Of a DNA stretch of 5,987 bases, positions 1 to 5,903 are shown in pieces. How positions within the stretch are numbered: position 1 is the stretch's first letter; the number at the start of each line of letters is the position of its first letter. This stretch comes from Desulfobacterales bacterium (GTDB lineage: Bacteria; Desulfobacterota; DSM-4660; Desulfatiglandales; Desulfatiglandaceae). The translations under genes and the position numbers were made by a program. The stretch spans positions 1 through 5,987 of the forward strand of contig JAKLQB010000593.1 of the NCBI GenBank assembly GCA_022013615.1. The letters are read 5' to 3'. The notes beneath the pieces are model-generated. The model ran no database searches and was not told the DNA's origin. It saw only the letters and a list, made by a program, of their open reading frames with translations.

Positions 1-13
1 CCTATATAAATTT

Positions 14-320
14 GTAACCGTTCACAGGTTCAGGGTTCAACGTTCAGCGCCGCCTCTGGCCACCGAAGTTGCCAGTTTGATCAAAAAAGTGACGCTGTCC
101 TTGCGGAGTCACATACGAGGGTTAAGGACAAAGAAGGGATTGAAGACCCGAAATCGTCGTTAAAAATGCTCATTTTCCCAAGTAATTGCCAATTTAGATC
201 CAAATTTTGGATTAGGCCTGACGAAGCTGACGCTTTTCTCATAAAAACGTAACCCAAATGCACTCCGTGGACGAGAATTGAACCTTGAACCCCTGAACCT
301 TTGAACCTGTGAACGGTTAC
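14..320. repeat. MITE-like element with 19-bp perfect terminal inverted repeats
   Basis: The left end reads GTAACCGTTCACAGGTTCA (14-32) and the right end (302-320) is its exact reverse complement. Inside each end the GTTCA core is repeated: at 20, 28, 35 and 42 on the left (spacing 8, 7, 7), and as five TGAAC copies 7-8 nt apart on the right, from about 277. The central part (about 47-274) has no convincing gene. It holds a 15-nt inverted repeat, ATCCAAATTTTGGAT (198-212), and GTGAC/GTCAC arms at 89-93 and 108-112. I see no clear target-site duplication and no transposase. The structure resembles a non-autonomous miniature element or a pair of opposed repeat arms around a passenger segment. 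The repeat is directly visible; mobility is inference. Confidence 0.7.
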
Positions 321-330
321 TATTTTTTTA

Positions 331-358
331 TTCGATGTTCGACGTTCATCTTTCAAAA
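331..358. repeat. Short period-7 array (TTCGATG-type)
   Basis: Four consecutive 7-nt units begin with TTC: TTCGATG, TTCGACG, TTCATCT, TTCAAAA. They follow the right end of the 14-320 element after a T-rich decamer. The period and the TTC core match the arms of the neighbouring elements, so this looks like a diverged member of the same family. No function can be assigned. Confidence 0.5.
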
Positions 359-378
359 CAACCCCGTATGGCATAAAT

Positions 379-397
379 GCAACCTGTGAATGTTTAC
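379..397. repeat. Decayed copy of the repeat arm, right-end orientation
   Basis: This stretch contains AACCTGTGAATGTTTAC (381-397), which aligns with the right arm of the upstream element, AACCTGTGAACGGTTAC (304-320), with two mismatches. It ends 8 nt before the stop codon of the cyclase gene. It may be the end of an older or nested element whose left partner could be the arm at 14-32. Confidence 0.5.
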
Positions 398-405
398 AAA
401 ATAAC

Positions 406-2088
406 TTAGCGCTTATCCACAACCACCCTGTTCCTGCCAGCTTCTTTAGCCTGATAAAGGGCCCGGTCTGCCATCTCCACAAACTCCATAGGTGATTTGT
501 CCACTTCGTTATTATATAATGCGACGCCTATGCTGACTGTTATCCCAAAATGAGACGATTTATGTTTGAAATCATGCTTAGCCACCCTATTCCTAAACCT
601 TTCACTTACTGCCCTCGCCTTTTCTGCATCAGTGTTGGGAAGAATAACAGCAAACTCCTCGCCTCCGTAGCGACATACAAGGTCGCTCTGTCGGATACAT
701 TCCTTGAGCATACTGCCGATTTCAGACAGGACCATATCCCCGGCAGGATGACCGTAAGTATCATTGATTTCCTTAAAGTGATCCAAGTCCGCCATGCAAA
801 GCACAAGGTCTGTCCCATACCTCTTGGCACTTGCTATCTCCCGTTCAAGGGTCTCCACAAAGTATCGGCGGTTGTAAAGCCCTGTCAACTCATCACGGGT
901 GGACATCTCGGCTATCTTCTTCTGGGCCTCTTTCATCTCTCTTTTAAGACGAGCCTTTTCCAGTGTGTTCATTATGATACGGGAAAGGGACTTATCACTC
1001 ACCCTGTCCTTGGGTATATAATCATAAGCGCCGGCCTGGATTACCTGTGAGGCAATCATCTCATCTCCATTCCCTGTAATGACCACTACCGGTATTTCTT
1101 TTTCCATTCTTCCTAAGAAATCAAGACCATCTCCATCGGGAAGTAGATAGTCTAAGAGGATCAGATCAAACTGAGTTCGTCCCGATACCTCCATAGCCTC
1201 TTCAATGTCCCTTGCCCGGGACAAATTGATCTGATCGTGAGGCTTAAGAATGGCCTTAAGAGTTTCAAAATCTTCATCTAAGTCTTCCACTGCAAGTATT
1301 ATTACCTTTTGATCAAGGTCTGTAATTGTTTGTTCCCTAATATAAGGATATGGCCTGGTCTCATCATGACGTATGTTCTGGATCTTTTTTACGATACAGG
1401 ATATCCGTTGACCGGCCTCCTTTATATCAGCCATAAGTTTTACAGATTTTTCAGTATTATCCTTATCTATATCTATGAGCTCAATATTACTTAAAAGGGC
1501 GGTCAGTGGCTGATTTAGTTCATGGGCAGTGGCTCCGGCCATCTGAATCAACACCTTGAGCCGTTCTTCCTCAATAACTGCCTTTTGCTGTTCCAGGATC
1601 TTCTGGTTGGCTATTTTCAGTTGCTCAACTGTTTGTTGCAGCGCCTCCTCAGCCCGCTTGCGCTCGGCCAATTCCTGCTGAGCCGCCTGGTAAAGCCTCC
1701 TGTTTTCCATCACCAGGCACTGCTTTTCAATGGCCTCCCGAACTGAAACCAATACCTCATCCATATCTAATGGCTTAATGATGTAGCCTTCAGCCTCTTC
1801 TTTAACAGCCCGTGCCGCAGTCTCCAGAGAGGCATGGCCGGTGATCAGGATAACCACCATGTCGGGGTTTATTTCCTTCAAAGGCGCAATCAACTTCACC
1901 CCGTCCATGTCGGGCAAATTGATGTCCAGGAGAGTCACATTAAAGAATCTACCTTTAGCTTTCTCTATTGCCTCCCGTCCCGTGCCGGCCGTCTCTGTCA
2001 CGTAGCCCGTTCTGTTAAATATGAGCGCCAGGCTACTACACGTGCCTTCATCGTCATCAACGATCAAGATGCTTTCCTTTTCTACCAT
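406..2088 (-). CDS. Response regulator / diguanylate cyclase: REC-DHp-REC-GGDEF
   Basis: A predicted cytoplasmic 560-residue regulator that makes cyclic di-GMP from two GTP. Residues are numbered from the ATG at 2088. Receiver 1 (about 6-122) has the acidic triplet D11-D13, phospho-acceptor D55 (LLDINLPD), T83 and K105. A coiled coil follows (about 130-180). Next is a histidine-kinase dimerisation domain with H189 in HELNQPL and a complete second helix (to about 240), but no ATPase domain. Receiver 2 (about 260-380) has E268/D269, D313 (LLLDYLLPDGDG), T338 and K360. The C-terminal GGDEF domain (about 395-560) has metal-site D434 in DLDHFK, active-site GGEEF (475-479) and a canonical inhibitory site RQSD (466-469) five residues upstream, so product inhibition is expected. 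The frame is also open from an ATG at 2118, but that start lacks a ribosome-binding site; 2088 has one. There are no transmembrane segments. The layout resembles PleD (REC-REC-GGDEF) with a DHp inserted. The neighbouring hybrid kinase is the likely phosphodonor (inference). Confidence 0.93.
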   Translation of the reverse strand: MVEKESILIVDDDEGTCSSLALIFNRTGYVTETAGTGREAIEKAKGRFFNVTLLDINLPDMDGVKLIAPLKEINPDMVVILITGHASLETAARAVKEEAEGYIIKPLDMDEVLVSVREAIEKQCLVMENRRLYQAAQQELAERKRAEEALQQTVEQLKIANQKILEQQKAVIEEERLKVLIQMAGATAHELNQPLTALLSNIELIDIDKDNTEKSVKLMADIKEAGQRISCIVKKIQNIRHDETRPYPYIREQTITDLDQKVIILAVEDLDEDFETLKAILKPHDQINLSRARDIEEAMEVSGRTQFDLILLDYLLPDGDGLDFLGRMEKEIPVVVITGNGDEMIASQVIQAGAYDYIPKDRVSDKSLSRIIMNTLEKARLKREMKEAQKKIAEMSTRDELTGLYNRRYFVETLEREIASAKRYGTDLVLCMADLDHFKEINDTYGHPAGDMVLSEIGSMLKECIRQSDLVCRYGGEEFAVILPNTDAEKARAVSERFRNRVAKHDFKHKSSHFGITVSIGVALYNNEVDKSPMEFVEMADRALYQAKEAGRNRVVVDKR

Positions 2089-2096
2089 CTCCTCTT

Positions 2097-2102
2097 CCCT
2101 CT
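2097..2102 (-). promoter_or_regulatory. Ribosome-binding site that decides the cyclase start
   Basis: On the minus strand AGAGGG lies 8 nt before the ATG at 2088. The in-frame ATG at 2118 has no purine-rich site in front of it and sits only 4 nt from the edge of a repeat element. The shorter, 560-residue protein is therefore preferred. Confidence 0.6.
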
Positions 2103-2122
2103 TTCGAAAGGTTTCCATATTG

Positions 2123-2234
2123 GTAATCGTTCACGGGTCCAGAGGTTTCCCGCTGAAAGCGGGATTCAAGGTTCACCGGAACCCCGCCTGCCATCCGGCG
2201 GGCAGGGGTGAACCCTGAACCTGTGAACGCCTAC
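2123..2234. repeat. 112-bp hairpin-rich element with imperfect inverted ends
   Basis: The left end GTAATCGTTCACGGGTCCA (2123-2141) and the right end (2216-2234; reverse complement GTAGGCGTTCACAGGTTCA) match at 15 of 19 positions, and both match the ends of the 14-320 element. The interior is almost wholly self-complementary. There is a 7-bp stem TCCCGCT/AGCGGGA (2148-2154 and 2158-2164, loop GAA). There is also an 8-bp outer stem GGTTCACC/GGTGAACC (2170-2177 and 2207-2214) enclosing CCTGCC/GGCAGG (2187-2192 and 2201-2206). It lies in the leader of the cyclase gene, so it would be in the mRNA if transcription starts upstream. No tract of T residues follows on either strand, so it is not a standard terminator. 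Confidence 0.7.
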
Positions 2235-2360
2235 GCAGTTCGTTTGTCTTAATGATCTCTTTCACAAACTTTTAGCTCTAACCCTGTGTTCCTCCAATAA
2301 TCACTTTTAAGCACCATCCACAGATGAATCTTACCTGATTTTAAAATCAACAGAATACCT
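2235..2360. other. AT-rich intergenic spacer with a 14-bp palindrome
   Basis: I see no gene here. The main structure is a perfect palindrome, TGATTTTAAAATCA (2336-2349), just before the heptamer array. It could be an operator for a dimeric regulator or chance in AT-rich DNA. It is placed where a promoter for the cyclase gene would be expected, but no clear -35/-10 pair can be assigned. Confidence 0.35.
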
Positions 2361-2409
2361 TCAATTGTCAATTGTCAATCGTCAATCGTCAATCGTCAAT
2401 ATTCAATTC
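2361..2409. repeat. Seven tandem 7-nt repeats (TCAATYG)
   Basis: Seven consecutive heptamers: TCAATTG twice, TCAATCG three times, TCAATAT, TCAATTC. The array continues without a gap into the stop codon of the histidine kinase (complement of TCA at 2408-2410). Read on the minus strand it contains five copies of TTGAC(A/G). It shares the period of 7 and a TCA core with the GTTCA arms elsewhere in the window, but the unit sequence differs. Confidence 0.85.
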
Positions 2410-4717
2410 ATTGCTCTAGTACCTCCCGTATCTTCCGCACCAGACTTTCTGGGGAAAAAGGCTTTTCAATAAACTTCACCCCTAATGTCAAAATCCCATG
2501 ACGGATAGTTGCGTTGTTAGTGAACCCTGACATATAAAGGACCTTTATCCCAGGTCGTAGTACCTGTAAGTGTTTTGCCAGTTCAAGACCGCTCATCTCC
2601 GGCATCACCACATCAGTCACCAAAAGGTGAACCGGGCCTTCATACTGACCGCTGACCTTCAAAGCATGTTCCCCGCTTTCAGCTTCAAGGACGTTATAGC
2701 CATACTTCTTGAGAATCTTTCGGGCCAGATTCAGAACCGACTTATCATCTTCTACCAGCAAGACGGTTTCGGAACCCGTAAGTCCCTCTAAGGCGCCTGA
2801 ATCCCTCCGTACCGGCTCAGTCTCCTTTTCTACTCCCGTGAGGTAGATCTTGAAGGTAGTCCCTTTTCCGGGCTCACTGTAAGCCCAGATGTATCCTCCT
2901 GTTTGCTTTATGATCCCGTAAACAGTAGCCAATCCCAAGCCGGTTCCCTTGTCCTTCTCCTTGGTAGTGAAAAATGGCTCGAATATATGAGACTGCGTTT
3001 CCTCATCCATCCCTATGCCGGTGTCGGTGATCGAAAGCATCACATAAGGTCCTGGCTTCAGCTCCACACCGTGTTCACGGGCATAAGTTTCATCCAGATA
3101 CACGTTGTGGGTCTCAATGGTGAGTTTGCCACCCTGCGGCATGGCATCTCTTGCATTAACCACAAGATTCATGATCACCTGCTCCATTTGCCCAGGGTCG
3201 GCTTCCACCTGCCTTAACTCGGAGGCCAAGACCGTCTTTAAGTTCACATCTTCCCCTATCAGTCGGCCAAGCATCTTCATCAGGCCAGAAATCACTGCGT
3301 TCAGATCCAGTATCTGGGATTTGAGGATCTGCTTGCGGCTGAAAGCCAGAAGCTGCCGGGTCAGGGAAGCCGCCCGATTCGCCGCGTCGTTGATTTCCTC
3401 CACGTTTTCTTGCATGGGATCGTCTTCCCGAATACTGCTCGCAAGAAGGCTGGCATTCCCTATTATGGCTGTCAGTATATTGTTGAAGTCGTGGGCCATC
3501 CCTCCGGTCAACCTGCCAACAGCCTCCATTTTCTGGGCCTGGATAAACTGAGCTTCCAGCTTCTTCTGCTCGGTGATGTCTTTATCAACTCCCCGATAGC
3601 CGCATAACTCACCTTTCTTGTTTAATATTGGAACGCCATTGGTGAGAAGGCAAACCCGTTTCCCTTGTTTTGTCAGGTTCCAGTTCTCCAGATCAATAAT
3701 TGGTTTCTTTTCAGAAGCGATTATTTTGAAAGCTTCCCTTTTTCGTTTTGCTTCGTCTTCCGGCATGAGTTCGAAGGGTGTTTTCCCGATAAGCTCTTCA
3801 CTATCATATCCAAGGATTTCCTTAGCACTTTCTGATGCAAATGTGTATTTCCCGTCTTTGTCAACTTCCCAAATCCAGTCTGCCATGCTGTATGAGATAT
3901 CCCTAAAACGTTCCTCGCTCTCTCGAAGGGCCTTCTCTGCTTGTTTACGCTCCTCAATTTCTTTAGCCAACTGATCGCGAGAGGTTGTGGTTTTTTTTAG
4001 ATCTTCAGCCATATTATTAAAAGAGTCAGCCAAATTCCCTAACTCATCAAGACCCTTTATCTTTATTCTATAGTCAAGATTACCTCTTCCAATCTCCTTT
4101 GTCCCTTCCACAAGCTGTTTGATAGGCCTGGTCATTTCTCTTGCAAACAAGAAAGAGACCGATACACCTAACAAAAAGATAATGCCTGCCCATATTATAT
4201 TTACTTTGAGAATATGCTCCTTTGCTTCTTTAATCTGTTTCAGGGAGAGCGCCATTGTGAGTGACCATCTCTCATCTCCTATCTCTATGGGCGTAATAAT
4301 CAGCTTATTTATTTCACCGGTCTTGGTATAAATGACATCTTTTACAATCTGTCTTTCTGGCCTTACTGACTCAGGTGCCAAAACATTTTCCCCAAACTCT
4401 TTATCACCAGAAGCCAGATAAACTTCCCCATTTGCCTTGGTGATCTGCAGGAATATCACATTCTCTGACCTTGCTACCTCTTGAAGTTGTCTTTCTACAA
4501 AAAACCAGTTTAAAGACCAGAATGCGTTTTTTGCACTGGAAGCTAAATGTATTGAGAGGATCTTGTTTTTTTCGATCAGCGCTGTCTCAATGGTTTTCGT
4601 CTGCTGCCTGATGGATAACACCGTGGTTACGCCAATAGCGATGGTAAGCATGGCTAAAACCATAAAGGCTATCTTAGAAAAAAGCCCCATTTTTCTGACG
4701 AAAGAAAGACTTTCCAT
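2408..4717 (-). CDS. Membrane-bound hybrid histidine kinase (sensor-HAMP-PAS-HisKA-HATPase-REC)
   Basis: A 769-residue inner-membrane sensor kinase. Transmembrane segment 1 is about 13-34, followed by a periplasmic sensor region (about 35-172, possibly Cache-like, not certain). Transmembrane segment 2 is about 173-191, HAMP about 190-240 (TRPIKQL), a coiled coil about 240-270 and a PAS domain about 271-385. The dimerisation domain has the phospho-acceptor H409 in GGMAHDFNNIL. The ATPase domain has the N box NLVVNARDAM (N521), G1 DTGIGM (565-570), FEPFFTTK and G2 GTGLGL (591-596). A C-terminal receiver (about 650-768) has D657/D658, phospho-acceptor D702 (LLVTDVVMPEMSG), S730 and K752 (EKPF). 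All catalytic boxes are present, so it should be active. The ligand is unknown; no cofactor-binding residue is evident in PAS. It starts 14 nt after the hydrolase gene, with a Shine-Dalgarno-like AAGAGG overlapping that stop, which indicates an operon. Because it ends in a receiver, it needs a His phosphotransfer partner, and the DHp-containing regulator downstream is a candidate. Confidence 0.94.
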   Translation of the reverse strand: MESLSFVRKMGLFSKIAFMVLAMLTIAIGVTTVLSIRQQTKTIETALIEKNKILSIHLASSAKNAFWSLNWFFVERQLQEVARSENVIFLQITKANGEVYLASGDKEFGENVLAPESVRPERQIVKDVIYTKTGEINKLIITPIEIGDERWSLTMALSLKQIKEAKEHILKVNIIWAGIIFLLGVSVSFLFAREMTRPIKQLVEGTKEIGRGNLDYRIKIKGLDELGNLADSFNNMAEDLKKTTTSRDQLAKEIEERKQAEKALRESEERFRDISYSMADWIWEVDKDGKYTFASESAKEILGYDSEELIGKTPFELMPEDEAKRKREAFKIIASEKKPIIDLENWNLTKQGKRVCLLTNGVPILNKKGELCGYRGVDKDITEQKKLEAQFIQAQKMEAVGRLTGGMAHDFNNILTAIIGNASLLASSIREDDPMQENVEEINDAANRAASLTRQLLAFSRKQILKSQILDLNAVISGLMKMLGRLIGEDVNLKTVLASELRQVEADPGQMEQVIMNLVVNARDAMPQGGKLTIETHNVYLDETYAREHGVELKPGPYVMLSITDTGIGMDEETQSHIFEPFFTTKEKDKGTGLGLATVYGIIKQTGGYIWAYSEPGKGTTFKIYLTGVEKETEPVRRDSGALEGLTGSETVLLVEDDKSVLNLARKILKKYGYNVLEAESGEHALKVSGQYEGPVHLLVTDVVMPEMSGLELAKHLQVLRPGIKVLYMSGFTNNATIRHGILTLGVKFIEKPFSPESLVRKIREVLEQ

Positions 4718-4727
4718 GCGATTTTTG

Positions 4728-4733
4728 CCTCTT
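4728..4733 (-). promoter_or_regulatory. Ribosome-binding site of the kinase, overlapping the hydrolase stop
   Basis: On the minus strand AAGAGG lies 10 nt before the kinase ATG at 4717 and shares bases with the TAA stop of the hydrolase (4734-4732). This arrangement favours translational coupling. A later in-frame ATG (4690, residue 10) has no comparable site. Confidence 0.5.
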
Positions 4734-5598
4734 AGATGTGGATTTCCTCTCCAGGTTTAAGAACTATAGTCTTTGTTTCCGGTGCGTAATGTCTTACTTC
4801 TCTTATGAATTCCTGAGCGGACTGGGTAAGAACTGGAAATGTGCCAAAATGTTCGGGAATGACATATCTTGGCGTGATCAATTTGCAGGCAAAGGCAGCC
4901 TCCTTTGGCCCCATTGTAAAGACACCGCCAATAGGCAGTATCGCCATATCGGGTTTGTAGTAATCTCCGATAATGTATTTCATATCGCCCATTAAAGAAG
5001 TATCACCTGAATGGTAGATCTTAAATCCATTTTCGAATTCTATGATATATCCAGCGGCCTCACCCACAAACCTGTTGACCCCCTCAAATCCAGTTAATTG
5101 GGCCCCTGCTGAATGAAAGGCCTCCGTCATGGTTACTTTGATACCGTCAAAATCTGCTGTTGCACCTTTATTGGCAAGTGTAAAGGTCTGGCAGTTTGCC
5201 TCTGGGATCTGGGACTTGATAAAGAAACTGAGTTCCCATGGGGACACCACCTTTGGTTTGTATTCTCTGATAAGATCTTTGGCATCTGGCAGCATGAAGT
5301 GGTCCACATGTCCGTGGGTCCACAGAATCAGATCCACACTACCAAAACTCCCAGTGTTTCTGTATCTCACAGGACACTTTGGATTTGTCTTGATCCAGGG
5401 ATCAACTAAGATCTTCCTTCCCCTTACAGATGTAAAAAGGAAACTACCGTGGCCCAGCCATGTAATACCAATTTTACCTTTAGGAACTGATTTGGACTCA
5501 CCAGCTATTGCAGAATCTATAGTTTTGAATCGCGAAAGACCCGAAGCCACAATGATACCTCCCAGGCCCTCAAAAAATTGTCTTCTTGAAATCTTCAT
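4732..5598 (-). CDS. Tat-signal metallo-beta-lactamase-fold hydrolase (UPF0173/UlaG-like)
   Basis: A 288-residue metal-dependent hydrolase. The N-terminus has a twin-arginine motif (SRRQFF, 4-9) followed by a hydrophobic stretch (about 10-22), so export in folded form to the periplasm or membrane attachment is likely. The metal-site residues of the family are complete: LGHGSF (48-53), D66 in LVDPW, HGHVDH (H95, H97, D99, H100), H162 in FHSAG, D199 in HSGDT and H250 in PEHFG. This pattern fits the UPF0173/UlaG branch of the superfamily, which includes lactonases; the substrate here is unknown. The frame stays open to an ATG at 5721, but the ATG at 5598 has a strong AAGGAGG site and begins exactly at the Tat signal. 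The 41 extra residues would be encoded by repeat DNA and the IVP remnant. It is first in an apparent operon with the sensor kinase, so its activity may affect the periplasmic signal sensed by that kinase (inference). Confidence 0.92.
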   Translation of the reverse strand: MKISRRQFFEGLGGIIVASGLSRFKTIDSAIAGESKSVPKGKIGITWLGHGSFLFTSVRGRKILVDPWIKTNPKCPVRYRNTGSFGSVDLILWTHGHVDHFMLPDAKDLIREYKPKVVSPWELSFFIKSQIPEANCQTFTLANKGATADFDGIKVTMTEAFHSAGAQLTGFEGVNRFVGEAAGYIIEFENGFKIYHSGDTSLMGDMKYIIGDYYKPDMAILPIGGVFTMGPKEAAFACKLITPRYVIPEHFGTFPVLTQSAQEFIREVRHYAPETKTIVLKPGEEIHI

Positions 5599-5603
5599 TT
5601 TCT

Positions 5604-5609
5604 CCTCCT
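5604..5609 (-). promoter_or_regulatory. Ribosome-binding site deciding the hydrolase start
   Basis: On the minus strand AGGAGG, within AAGGAGGAGA, lies 5 nt before the ATG at 5598. It is the best Shine-Dalgarno sequence in the window. It excludes the longer upstream reading of the frame. Confidence 0.75.
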
Positions 5610-5619
5610 TTGTTTTTTT

Positions 5620-5651
5620 GTAAGCGTTCACAGGTTCAGAGTTCACCGTTC
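5620..5651. repeat. Single GTTCA-type repeat arm
   Basis: GTAAGCGTTCACAGGTTCA (5620-5638) differs at one position from the left end of the 14-320 element. GTTCA or GTTC cores follow at 5626, 5634, 5641 and 5648, the same 8-7-7 spacing as at 20-46. No inverted partner is visible up to the window end, so the element is single-ended, truncated or recombined. It lies in the hydrolase leader, and its third core provides the stop codon of the IVP-like ORF. Confidence 0.7.
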
Positions 5652-5753
5652 CCTCTGGGCCGGAGGCAGAGTTATCTTTCTTGCGTTGACCTTGCGAGTT
5701 AGCTCCCGGGCCAACTGCCATGCCTCAATATCTTCAAATCGTTCTATTCTCAT
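5643..5753 (-). pseudogene. Truncated four-helix-bundle protein (23S rRNA intervening-sequence protein family)
   Basis: The ATG at 5753 opens a 36-residue frame beginning MRIERFEDIEAWQLARELTR, which matches the characteristic N-terminal helix of the IVP/S23 four-helix-bundle family. Full-length members are roughly 110-130 residues. Here the similarity ends after about 22 residues. The tail (VNARKITLPPAQRER) runs into the GTTCA repeat arm, where TGA (5645-5643) stops it. Only the first helix remains, so the four-helix fold cannot form. A good ribosome-binding site survives, so it may still be translated, possibly as a leader peptide ending 44 nt before the hydrolase start. The family assignment is recognition from a short sequence; that it is a remnant is inferred from length. 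Confidence 0.7.
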
Positions 5754-5761
5754 GCGTTTTT

Positions 5762-5767
5762 CCTCCC
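5762..5767 (-). promoter_or_regulatory. Ribosome-binding site of the truncated IVP-like ORF
   Basis: On the minus strand GGGAGG lies 8 nt before the ATG at 5753. An intact site on a gene cut to 36 codons suggests either recent truncation or continued translation of the short peptide. Confidence 0.55.
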
Positions 5768-5788
5768 GCCGTGACGCGGCACTGGCGC

Positions 5789-5870
5789 GGCAGGTCAGAT
5801 CTCACGAATTCCCGCTGGGTCAAGATTCAGACCTGCCCGCCATGCGAGCAAGGCGATGCTGGCAGGTTTG
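5789..5870. repeat. Competing hairpins built from three GGCAGGT/ACCTGCC copies
   Basis: GGCAGGTC (5789-5796) is complementary to GACCTGCC (5830-5837). The latter is also the left arm of a second hairpin, CAGACCTGCC (5828-5837) with GGCAGGTTTG (5861-5870), which has one G-T mismatch and an inner CGCC/GGCG stem (5838-5841 and 5852-5855). The middle copy can pair with only one partner at a time. It lies between the stop of the right-edge gene and the IVP-like ORF. No T tract follows on the minus strand, so it is not a typical intrinsic terminator. It resembles the GC-rich palindrome inside the 2123-2234 element. Confidence 0.5.
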
Positions 5871-5903
5871 CGGTAAACCTACAACCCCTCGTATGAAACT
5901 CGA

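Noticed and set aside
81..482. A 133-residue minus-strand open frame across the left repeat element and the cyclase 3' end
   Set aside because: It overlaps the real cyclase gene in another frame, has repeat-derived sequence in the middle and shows no family resemblance or ribosome-binding site.
2089..2118. Cyclase start at the ATG at 2118
   Set aside because: It has no ribosome-binding site and directly abuts a repeat element; the ATG at 2088 has AGAGGG at 8 nt and begins just before the receiver domain.
2148..2214. Intrinsic terminator in the kinase-cyclase gap
   Set aside because: The hairpins are clear, but no run of T follows on the minus strand, and the element is better explained as a repeat with paired ends.
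2361..2409. CRISPR array
   Set aside because: The units are 7 nt and contiguous, with no spacers and no cas genes nearby.
5129..5623. Plus-strand open frames opposite the hydrolase, kinase and cyclase (also 1834-2211 and 3105-3551)
   Set aside because: They lie antisense to genes with complete catalytic motifs, and their translations show no recognisable domain.
5599..5721. N-terminal extension of the hydrolase to the ATG at 5721
   Set aside because: The extra 41 residues are read from the IVP remnant and the repeat arm; the Tat signal and the strong ribosome-binding site place the start at 5598.
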